In this document: positions 55,201 to 62,784 of the stretch, piece by piece
Layout of the letters: the number at the start of each line of letters is the position of its first letter
How positions within the stretch are numbered: position 1 is the first letter of the stretch
Translations under genes and position numbers: made by a program
Assembly: GCA_947561395.2 (NCBI GenBank)
Contig: OX387187.1
Span: 21,185,829-21,249,828 of the forward strand
Reading direction: 5' to 3'
Source: Buxus sempervirens
Taxonomy: Eukaryota; Streptophyta; Magnoliopsida; Buxales; Buxaceae
DNA length: 64,000 bases
Notes under the pieces: model-generated
What the model saw: the letters and a program-made list of their open reading frames with translations, nothing else
What the model was told of the DNA's origin: nothing
Database searches by the model: none

Positions 55201-55902
55201 AAAGAAGGAAAGTTGACCTGTGCTGAGAGAATGGTCAAAAATGTATTAGAAAAGTACCATTTTCACCCTGGAAAAGGACTGGGGGTTAACCTACAAGGAA
55301 GGATAGAACCAGTACAGGTTAAGAAGATGGTTCACAGAGCAGGATTGGGGTCCAAACCAAGGAAATGGAAAAGTCAGGGACAGATAGAAGCTATGAAATT
55401 CCCGCACATCAGGGAAACTTTTCCTAAGCTGTCTCACATGATTCAGCTGTCTCCTCCTGATGATCAGTCCAAACCTCCATACTACAATATCAACCCATTC
55501 CAGAAACCCAAACCCTCCACCATACAACCATATGTTCCACCTCCACCTACACAAGCATCTGGTGGGCCTGGGCCACAGGCAGAACAGGAGCAGGACTTTG
55601 CTGAGGATGTAGGGGCATTCTTTGCCATGACAGAAGGCAACCAAGAAAAAGTAGCAGAGGAGCTACCTTTTATTGATTGGGCTGCAGTAGAAGTTCCATC
55701 TGGAACTGGCCCTACCGAAGAAGCAGGCAATGCAACTCACTCAGTACTGGTGATCTCAGATGCAGACCATGAGCTCGAGGAGCAGGCTTGTATCCCTGCC
55801 CCAGATTCTTTCATTCTGAATAATTGGGAGGAAACTCCCCTTACTTTTGAAGCCGCGTTTGTTTGGCAAACAGACATGGCTTCCAAAAAAAAACTCCATT
55901 AG
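52270..55902 (+). CDS. Gag-protease polyprotein of element A1
   Basis: This 1,210-residue frame builds the virus-like particle and matures it. The start at 52270 (GCC ATG A context) follows the probable splice acceptor. Seen in order: a low-complexity Gln/Pro N terminus (QAQQVQAQQMQAQ); the retrotransposon gag domain at about 135-300 (FQRSLTGTALRWF, then FLTQYRFN); a zinc knuckle near residue 448 (CDYHMGAPGHPTDKC); a Pro-rich linker with repeated VNVP motifs; an aspartic protease near residue 830 (VLIDNGSALN, the Tat form of D-T/S-G); then a G-patch at about 985-1035 (HPGKGLGVNLQGR, AGLGSKP). The frame ends 15 nt after an A9 run, where the next frame (-1) takes over. Gag and protease are therefore in one frame and the break comes after protease. 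Confidence 0.93.
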   Translation: MNPIEDEVDAPHPDVVLLQEQVAGLARMLENILSVQAQQVQAQQMQAQNQASTSNPAPPPQVNVPPQVQPTPEPVYEPTPEPILTRDETAESNKAKEKERIREEVERKFMHKLEMIQDELREVKGVNNFGGTNFEDLCLYPNVNLPAKFKCPDLDKYDGTGCPMSHLKLYCGALCQFGQDEGILIQLFQRSLTGTALRWFATLDHGKIKRWKDLADAFLTQYRFNSEIMPDRYDVMRMSKGREETVRQYAKRWRETASQVRPPMLEQEMISTFISTLGQPFYSHLVGQTTTNFAALVQVADRIEDGIRSGKIIDHSAMVSQQDPNLKKGSGTKKNGNKKEGEVNMVQPPSGPNKPIQINVPAHFPTPSPPTQAPMRVNVPTTSSDQKRVFTKEEKDAYFAARRNRVFTPIPMTPSQLLSTLLQGGYITLREPNPNASKGRNFDPSTTCDYHMGAPGHPTDKCWPLKHAIQDLLDQNTLSFNTGASNPPRTDIGQNPLPQHHGAGPSNVIGVISSDKITFDPSQLIAPIGTTVKVYFDRRSEGKEINMISKGNDSAAKNISSSLDRVSSLMAQINITKPPLVINCHPSTFTPPIQSKPPLVINCDPLSASVTSANPQPKQLPPLVVNVPITQTAIAKSKLPPLVVNVPKPSYIESAVPWNYSEAFTTTCPAVESKEEVNLMMRSGKCVGVEEKQKETEKDKEEERNKGKAKVGEEAPQVTNSEAADLMKVIKKSEFNVLEQLNKVPAQISILSLLLNSEKHRDSLLRILQGAHVPKNIEPDQLGRMVGQILSHNVITFSETEISPAGYHHVDPFHIAVLSKGCMIARVLIDNGSALNVCPLVTFVKLNLERNKIKQNGRIIRAFDSSKTHSLGEVELPVTIGPYIFNITFEVMDIPAAFNLLLGRPWIHTARAIPSTLHQRVKYIRGQKVITVLAENLVPPMWSPDVPCISMEMTADKLTYHSFQFEAVNYIPGGYQEKEGKLTCAERMVKNVLEKYHFHPGKGLGVNLQGRIEPVQVKKMVHRAGLGSKPRKWKSQGQIEAMKFPHIRETFPKLSHMIQLSPPDDQSKPPYYNINPFQKPKPSTIQPYVPPPPTQASGGPGPQAEQEQDFAEDVGAFFAMTEGNQEKVAEELPFIDWAAVEVPSGTGPTEEAGNATHSVLVISDADHELEEQACIPAPDSFILNNWEETPLTFEAAFVWQTDMASKKKLH

Positions 55903-56288
55903 TGGAATGCCCTTTTCCTGAAGGTTTTAATGAGCCTTCGTCTTCAGGGAAAGATTTTGTAGAAGGCTCTCAAAAAACACAAAAAGATTTTTCAGTTTTT
56001 TCTAGAAAAGATAAAGTTTTCAAAAAGGTCCAAACCATTTATGAACCATATAAGCAAACGGAATTGGATCAGGATGAGTATGACTTCGACCTTGAGCTCG
56101 ACTTTGACCTAATGGGGGTTGAAGAAGAGACCGAGGACGAAGAAAACGACGTTCCAATAGAAATCACATATCAATTAGAGCGTCATGAAAAAGGGGTCCA
56201 ACCCAATATCGAAGAGACCATATCAATCAACCTAGGGACCGAAGATGACCCAAAAATAGTGAAGATTGGGGTATGTCTATCTGAGGTA
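55886..56288 (+). CDS. Linker between protease and reverse transcriptase (-1 frame)
   Basis: From the A9 run at about 55887-55895 onward the -1 frame is open. It encodes an acidic linker (LELDFDLMGVEEETEDEEND) and then the conserved segment before reverse transcriptase (ISINLGTEDDPKIVKIGVCL). It stops at a TAG at 56289-56291, after which the same frame continues as pol. It has no plausible start of its own, so it would be reached by slippage on the A run or else is separated by a one-base deletion. Confidence 0.8.
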
Positions 56289-56300
56289 TAGCGGGATGAA

Positions 56301-59300
56301 ATGATACGATTTTTGGCTGATTATGAAGATGTGTTTGCATGGTCGTATCGGGATATGCCAGGGTTAGACACAGATATGGTGGTGCACAGGCTACCCATTC
56401 TACCAGACTCTAAGCCAGTTAAGCAGAAACTGAGAAGGTTAAAACCTGAGTGGACATTGAAGGTTAAAGATGAAGTGGTTAAACAATTCCAAGCCGGATT
56501 CTTAGCAGTTTCCACATACCCCGAATGGCTTGCAAATATAGTGCCAGTGCCAAAGAAGGATGGAAAGGTCAGAATGTGCATAGATTATAGAGATTTGAAT
56601 AAGGCAAGTCCAAAGGATGATTTTCCACTTCCACACATAGACATCTTGGTGGATAACACCGCTGTACATAGTCTATTCTCATTCATGGACGGGTTTTCTG
56701 GGTATAATCAGATTAAGATGGCTAAGGAAGATCAAGAGAAGACAACCTTTATCACCCCGTGGGGTACCTTCCACTACACTGTCATGCCATTTGGACTTAA
56801 GAATGCTGGGGCAACCTACCAGAGGGCCATGACAGCCTTATTCCATGATATGATCCATAAGGAGATGGAGGTTTATGTGGATGATATGATAGCCAAATCA
56901 TGTGAGGAAGAAGACCACTTGATCAACTTGAAGAAGGTATTTGACCGGCTTAGGAAATACAGTCTAAGGCTTAACCCTGCGAAGTGTGTCTTTGGGGCTA
57001 CATCAGGAAAATTGTTGGGCTTTATAGTAAGCAGAAGGGGAATTGAGATTGACCCAGCTAAAGCTAAAGCCATCATTGAAATGCCATCACCTAGAACCGA
57101 GAGGGAAGTTCGGGGCTTTCTTGGAAGGATTCAGTACATAAGCCGGTTCATAGCACAGCTCACCGCTATCTGTGAACCAATTTTCAAACTTCTAAGAAAG
57201 AATAACCCGACAGTCTGGAATGATGATTGCCAAGAAGCCTTTGACACAATAAAGGAGTATTTATTGAACCCACCTGTGCTAGTACCACCCACTCCAGGAA
57301 GGCCATTAATCCTATACTTGTCAGTTTTGGAGACATCAATGGGGTGTGTCTTAGGACAGCATGACGATACAGGCAGAAAGGAGAGGGCGATTTACTACCT
57401 GAGTAAGAAATTTACAGAATATGAAGCAAAGTATTCCCCTTTGGAAAAGACTTGTTGTGCTTTAGTATGGGCAACTCAGAGACTAAGGCACTATTTCCTT
57501 AGTCATTCCACCTTATTGATATCCCGCATGGACCCTTTGAAGTATCTATTTGAGAAACCAGCTTTAACTGGCAGAACAGCAAAGTGGCAGTTGTTACTCT
57601 CTGAATTTGACCTCACCTATATCACACAAAAGGCCATTAAGGGTCAAGCCATTGCAGATCACTTGGCTGCACACCCTTTACCAGAATACCAACCCTTAAA
57701 GACCAACTTCCCTGATGAGGCAATCCTGTTTGCTGAAGAGGAAGAAAATGAAAGCTCATGGCAAATGTTTTTTGATGGGGCCGCCAATATGAATGGAAAT
57801 GGAATAGGGGCTGTATTGATCAAGCCAGATGGGGCACATATCCCGATCGCAGTGAAGTTAAGGTTCCAATGCACGAACAATATAGCAGAGTATGAAGCAT
57901 GCATAATTGGGTTACAAGCAGCCTTAGACCATGAAGTAGAGGAACTTGACGTATATGGGGATTCGAGTCTTATCATCTTCCAAACAACTGGTGAATGGAA
58001 AACCAAGGATCACAAATTGATCCCCTATCACCAGTATTTGGAAGAAATAAGCACCAAGTTTACTCGAATTTCCTTCAATTATATGCCAAGGGCCAAAAAC
58101 CAGTTTGCAGATGCTCTGGCAACATTGGCTTCAATGGTCAGTATGCCAGAAGAAGTTGATATTAGACCATTGGAAATTGAAGTCAGGGATGAACCAGCTT
58201 ACTGCCTTGTTCTAGAAGAAACCCCAGAAGAAGAAATACCATGGTTTCAAGACATTAAGAACTTCCTAAATGATCGGAGCTTGCCAGAAAATGTCACCTC
58301 TACAGAAAAAAGAACAATACAGAGGTTGGCAGGACAGTTCTTACTAAGTGGTGGTCAGTTGTACAAAAGATCACACAATGATATACTACTCAGATGTGTT
58401 GCAAAGACTGAGTCAGAAAGGATAGTTGAGACGGTACATGGAGGAGTGTGTGGACCCCATATGAATGGGCATATGCTTGCCAAGAAGATCCTGCGATTGG
58501 GATATTACTGGTCAACTATGGAGCATGATTGCTATATGCACGTTAAAAGGTGTCATTTATGCCAAGTGTACGCAGATAACAAGAATGCACCCCCAAGTGA
58601 ATTACACAGTATGACGTCTCCGTGGCCCTTTTCTATGTGGGGTATAGATGTCATTGGAATGATCTCTCCGAAGGCATCAAATGGACACAGGTTTATACTT
58701 GTAGCAATCGATTATTTTACCAAGTGGGTAGAAGCGGCTTCTTATGCAAACATTACGAGTAGCCATGTTATTAAGTTTGTGAAGCACAACATCATTTGCC
58801 GCTATGGTTTGCCAAGTGCCATAGTAACAGACAATGCTTCAAACCTTAAGAACAAAGACATGAGGAAGATGTGTGAACAATTTCAGATTACCCACCACAA
58901 GTCAGCGCCTTACAGACCAAAGATGAATGGGGCAGTGGAAGCAGCGAATAAGAATATAAAGAAGATTATTCAAAAGATGGTGGTGAGTTTTAAAGATTGG
59001 CATGAAATGCTGCCACTTGCTCTACATGCTTACAGAACCTCAATTTGGACTTCTACAGGGGCAACCCCATACTCCTTAGTCTATGGAATGGAAGCAGTTT
59101 TACCAGTGGAAGTGGAAATACCTTCACTAAGAGTGCTAATGGAAGCAGAATTAGAAGAAGCTGAATGGATACAGTCTAGACATGATCAACTCAATTTAAT
59201 TGAAGAAAAGCGTTTGAAGGCACTTAGTCATGGCCAATTATATCGGAAGAGGATGGCTAGGGCTTACAATAAAAAGGTGAAGCCCAGAACTTTCCAAGAA

Positions 59301-59489
59301 GGAAATTTGGTATTAAAAAAGATTCTACCCTTTTTGGAAGATCCTCGTGGAAAGTTTAAACCAAATTGGGAAGGACCTTATGTGGTCAAGAAGGTCCTAT
59401 CAGGGGGTGCTCTCATCTTAACAGAAATGGATGGGAAGGATTTTCCTGAGCCAATCAACTCTGATGCAGTAAAGAGATATTTTCCATGA
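56301..59489 (+). CDS. Pol of element A1: reverse transcriptase, two RNase H domains, integrase
   Basis: The 1,062-residue frame copies the RNA genome and inserts the DNA. Reverse transcriptase: about 50-300, with KKDGKVRMCIDYRDLN, the FSGYNQI segment and the active-site YVDD near residue 192. The first RNase H (about 305-450) looks inactive, since its first catalytic Asp position reads LYLSVLETSMG. The archaeal-type RNase H follows (about 487-610: FFDGAANMNG, YGDSSLI, ADALATLAS), the Tat hallmark. Integrase: an HHCC finger near 710-755 (CHLCQVY), then D (GIDVIG), D (TDNAS) and E (GAVEAANKN) with 35 residues between the last two. A GPY motif (WEGPYVV) lies near the C terminus; there is no chromodomain. 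All integrase and reverse transcriptase catalytic residues are present. The in-frame TAG upstream separates it from the protease frame. Confidence 0.94.
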   Translation: MIRFLADYEDVFAWSYRDMPGLDTDMVVHRLPILPDSKPVKQKLRRLKPEWTLKVKDEVVKQFQAGFLAVSTYPEWLANIVPVPKKDGKVRMCIDYRDLNKASPKDDFPLPHIDILVDNTAVHSLFSFMDGFSGYNQIKMAKEDQEKTTFITPWGTFHYTVMPFGLKNAGATYQRAMTALFHDMIHKEMEVYVDDMIAKSCEEEDHLINLKKVFDRLRKYSLRLNPAKCVFGATSGKLLGFIVSRRGIEIDPAKAKAIIEMPSPRTEREVRGFLGRIQYISRFIAQLTAICEPIFKLLRKNNPTVWNDDCQEAFDTIKEYLLNPPVLVPPTPGRPLILYLSVLETSMGCVLGQHDDTGRKERAIYYLSKKFTEYEAKYSPLEKTCCALVWATQRLRHYFLSHSTLLISRMDPLKYLFEKPALTGRTAKWQLLLSEFDLTYITQKAIKGQAIADHLAAHPLPEYQPLKTNFPDEAILFAEEEENESSWQMFFDGAANMNGNGIGAVLIKPDGAHIPIAVKLRFQCTNNIAEYEACIIGLQAALDHEVEELDVYGDSSLIIFQTTGEWKTKDHKLIPYHQYLEEISTKFTRISFNYMPRAKNQFADALATLASMVSMPEEVDIRPLEIEVRDEPAYCLVLEETPEEEIPWFQDIKNFLNDRSLPENVTSTEKRTIQRLAGQFLLSGGQLYKRSHNDILLRCVAKTESERIVETVHGGVCGPHMNGHMLAKKILRLGYYWSTMEHDCYMHVKRCHLCQVYADNKNAPPSELHSMTSPWPFSMWGIDVIGMISPKASNGHRFILVAIDYFTKWVEAASYANITSSHVIKFVKHNIICRYGLPSAIVTDNASNLKNKDMRKMCEQFQITHHKSAPYRPKMNGAVEAANKNIKKIIQKMVVSFKDWHEMLPLALHAYRTSIWTSTGATPYSLVYGMEAVLPVEVEIPSLRVLMEAELEEAEWIQSRHDQLNLIEEKRLKALSHGQLYRKRMARAYNKKVKPRTFQEGNLVLKKILPFLEDPRGKFKPNWEGPYVVKKVLSGGALILTEMDGKDFPEPINSDAVKRYFP

Positions 59490-59969
59490 ATGAATATTAC
59501 TAGGAAATGATCTGAGGCCATTGTTCTTTATATCCCAAAATTTGAATCCTTAGTTAAACCAATTTGAGCCTGTTCGTTTTGTTGTCAAACCCAAACTGGA
59601 CTTACAGCCTTATACTGGGGCAAGGCCAATAAGGGCAAGGCCAATAGGGGCAAAAAGAAAAAAAAAAAAAAAGAGAAAAAAATAGGGGCAAATAAATGCC
59701 AAATACAAAAGAAAAAGAATGGGATTAAATTCACCATGACTGTAAGTCCAGTTGACCCATTTTCACACTTAGAAAATTTTGAGCCTTTAATACCTTTCTT
59801 TCATAAACCGAACCTAGCCTTTGTTTCGTCCTATTATTAAGACCTCGGTGATTTTAGTATATTCATTCAACTTTCAGAGTAAGATTGGTGATGACGGAAT
59901 GCAGAGGCCAACCCTAGTGAAAACCGTAATTGGCACTAGGGGCAAGAAGGGCAAAAAGAAAAAAAAAGA

Positions 59970-60001
<32 letters not shown>

Positions 60002-60511
60002 AAAAAAAAAAGAAAAAAAAAAGAAAAAAAAAAGAAAAAAAAAAGAAAAAAAAAAAGAAAAAAAAGAAGAAAAGAATCAAGGGTTGAGTTGATCATGGGG
60101 TCTAAGTTTCAAATCAGCATGAGCACTGGAAACTGAGCAGATTAGCAAGGCCAATCATGAAGGAAAAATCATTAGGGGATGATTCTAATGGTCACGGGGT
60201 AGACAAATTTGGTCTCTCCCTATTGCTTGGACTACCCTTTTCATTATTCAACCTGATTTTAATTCCTTTAATTATATGTGATTAAGTGTTTTGGATCAGC
60301 TTTCAAAAAAAAAAAAAAAAACTATACTTTGGCCAGTGATGAGAAATCAAATACTTTTTCATAAAACTTCTGTTTTTATAAGCATCTGAGAATTCTGAGG
60401 CCAATAATATAAAACCTATTTTTGAATTAAATCTAATATCTTTCCACCAATGGAGTTTGCTTTTGTATAAAAGTATGAAAAAAATGAAAAAAAAAAGAGA
60501 GATGAAAGAAT
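59490..60511 (+). other. Spacer after pol with A/G tracts
   Basis: There is no sense-strand gene. It contains short repeats (GGGGCAAGGCCAATAAGGG near 59617), two A-rich tracts of the form (A7-10 G)n at 59656-59690 and 59956-60074, and GAGCCT...GTTTCGTCCT text near 59780-59835 that resembles the family-B spacer at 29150-29440. Poly-lysine frames across the A/G tract are not genes. Confidence 0.6.
59956..60074 (+). repeat. (A7-10 G)n tract
   Basis: Runs of 7-10 A are broken by single G over about 120 bp. It is low-complexity, purine-only sequence on the sense strand. Confidence 0.9.
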
Positions 60512-61537
60512 CTAATCCCTACTCCCTAACTGCTGCTCAAGCTCCCTAATCCTAGCTGCCTGAGTTGCAATGATTCCAGAAGCACCCTCTGCATCAGGAT
60601 CGCTCAAAAAGGAGATGACCTCATCTGAAAAAGAAAGCTTGCTCTTCAACGCCCTAAGGTCAGCCAAGGAATCCTGATACTTCTTCCGCATCACTCGGAC
60701 TTCAAAGCGACGAGCCTGCCTTTGTTCTTCAAGTTTCTTCTCCATGGCAATGCGGCCAGACTTCTGCTCTTCAAGCTGCCTCTCCAAAACAAGGACTTTT
60801 ATCCTAAGTTCTTGAGCCTCCCGTATCCATATTTGTTGAAACCGCCTATGGGTTGCCCTTTCTGACTCCAGAATGTCCTCATAGGTAGGAGGAAGAACTG
60901 CAGGTGGATCCTCTGGTACTGGGGCATGACTCTGCACCTGTTCTTTGATCCAGAAATGATAGTCCTTCACATGGGACTCAGAAAAGACTGGACCCCGCAG
61001 AAAGCAAACATAGGACCACTCTTTCATTAATTGAGCATTTAGCCCCATGGTGGCTGATGTAAGTGGCCCTATAAAGTTCTCATAACCTGTGGGAATCATA
61101 ATTCCCTGGGTCGCTCCAAATTGCCGAAGAACCCTCAAAGGAAGATAGAGAACAGCAGATTTCAAGCCTGCTAGGGCCAGAAAATTTTTATCCCTAAAGC
61201 TAATCACTGTCTCTGGAGTAGGCTGATAAGTGCCAGGCCATCTCACTTGATCATCCTGGAGAGTACCCAAGAAAGTGAACCAGCCTTGCTTGCCACCTTG
61301 GATGTTAGGACATCCCCTATTGCTCATCAAAACAGGAACTTTCAATCTTGGAAAGAAGCGGCGAGTTATTTCTTCTACCTGGCTAAGATGGTCAACCAAC
61401 CAAAGCTGCAGAAAAAGGGAGTATTTTAATTTATTTCCAAAAAGAAAAAAAAGAAAAAAAAAAGAAGAAAAAAGGAAGAAGAAGAGAAAAAAAAAAAGAA
61501 GAAAAAAAAAAGAGAAGAAAAAAAAAAGAGAAGAAAG

Positions 61538-61572
<35 letters not shown>

Positions 61573-62383
61573 AAAGGAAGAATAGAAAAAAAAATATAGA
61601 AGAAAAAAAAATACATGCATATTTTACCTGTAGGATAGGGGCGCAGGCAAGTTAGCGTTTCTTCTTCCTGAAATAACAATCAGTAAGAGCCTGATATATC
61701 TCTGCTAGGATCATAGGGGCCAACCTCTCGCGTTCCCTAACCTGACAGATAACTGAGATGAGAGCCAAGTCAACCTGGTCATCACCCCGTGGAAAAAGCA
61801 GCTGATTGACCACTATCAGGGTCAATGCATTAAACCTAGAGTCCTTGTCATTACTCCTCAGAAGTTTTTCAGTCAAAAAGGTCTTGGACAAGGTCAATAG
61901 TGCATCAGAATTTCCTAAGTCCTTCTTCCCTATACCCAAGAAAGTGGAAGCCTCCTTTTTATAACTAAGCTTTAGGGGTGGGTTCACAACTTTTTCAGAA
62001 AATCTAAGGCCAAGGATGGTTTCAATCTCTTCTATGGTAGGAGTCATCTCTTTATCATCAAAACGGAAGAGATTCAGCTCAGGTACCCAATGGCCTATCA
62101 AAGCTTCAATGATTTCCCACTTAAAGGGAATTTTAGGGAGGTGTAGGATGTGCCCTAAGTGAATGGAATCCCAACGAATCTCCTCATCAAGGGTCATGGA
62201 GTTAACCCATCTATCATAAAAGGAATCCACAATATTGTACCTGGTAAGATTAGGAGGTTTTGATCTAACAGGTTGTCTTGCAGGAGGAGATTCAACGGCA
62301 GGAGAAAGCGGTGTAGGGGAAGCCATGGAAGCACCAAAGAAGCCAAGGAAAGCGAGAAAAGACGTGCTCAGGGAGTTTTTCAA
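60512..62383 (-). pseudogene. Antisense DUF7745 gene, two exons, with one in-frame stop
   Basis: This gene lies on the strand opposite to pol. Exon 1 (62383 or 62326 down to 61628) has the DUF7745 N half: HWVPELNLFRFDDKEMTPTI, then ALTLIVVNQLLFPRGD and MILAEIYQAL. A TAA at 61654-61652 interrupts it; beyond the stop the same frame reads on to CAPILQ at the donor (CAG/GTAA, 61628/61627). The intron to 61406 is phase 0 with a TTTTTCTGCAG acceptor. Exon 2 (61405-60512) continues LWLVDHL, then GWFTFLG and LPLRVLRQFGATQG, and ends in a long coiled coil (RQLEEQKSGRIAMEKKLEEQ onward). Met20 (62326, MASPTPLSP) is the likelier start, because the TATA box at 62426-62418 leaves almost no leader before 62383. 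Antisense genes with such domains are known from Tat elements; function unknown. Confidence 0.88.
61406..61627 (-). other. Intron of the antisense DUF7745 gene
   Basis: 222 bp, GT-AG, phase 0. On the minus strand it is nearly all pyrimidine (T7-10 C repeats, 61436-61613), which supplies a strong polypyrimidine tract. On the plus strand the same DNA is an (A)nG tract. Confidence 0.75.
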
Positions 62384-62417
62384 TTAATAAAAGTGTCACA
62401 ATGATGTTCCCTAGGAG

Positions 62418-62576
62418 TTTATATAGAAAAAATCGTAAGACAGTAAATTCCGTAATTATATTACAGGCAAGGCTCGCCCGTATAGGAATTACGGACACGC
62501 CTGACCGTGAAAATTTCACGGGCAGCGCACGCCCGTAATAACTTTACGGGCACAGCCTGCTCGTAGTATAAGTACG
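62418..62576 (-). promoter_or_regulatory. Antisense promoter: dyad array plus TATA box
   Basis: The minus strand carries four dyads at 28-bp steps (27 in one) from 62576 down to 62459, with arms ACGAGC/GCCCGT, ACGGGC/GCCCGT, ACGGTC/GTCCGT and ACGGGC/GCCTGT and 7-nt centres (6 in the third). It is followed by CTATATAAA (62426-62418) and then the DUF7745 start. The array is the same type as in the LTR and leader of this element. Confidence 0.75.
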
Positions 62577-62784
62577 GTTCCTTCGAAAAAATGCAAAAAA
62601 AATGGGAATTTTTAATTTCTTTGGTTTCCCTAAGCTTCACCTGTCCCTGTTTTAACATTCATCAGATAATAAATACTGTAAATAAAGAAGAAAGAACACA
62701 AATGGAAATAAAACAAACTTCTTTTATATATATGAATGTTTACATCACTTTTGCAAAAAAAATACAAAGGTACATGGAAGAATC

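Noticed and set aside
59821..60136. Lysine-rich open frames over the A/G tract
   Set aside because: They arise from (A)nG repeats that lack stops; no start context, domain or conserved composition outside the tract.
61275..61679. Lys/Arg-rich (plus) and Phe/Ser-rich (minus) frames over the second A/G tract
   Set aside because: The tract is the intron of the antisense DUF7745 gene; the frames are by-products of low complexity.
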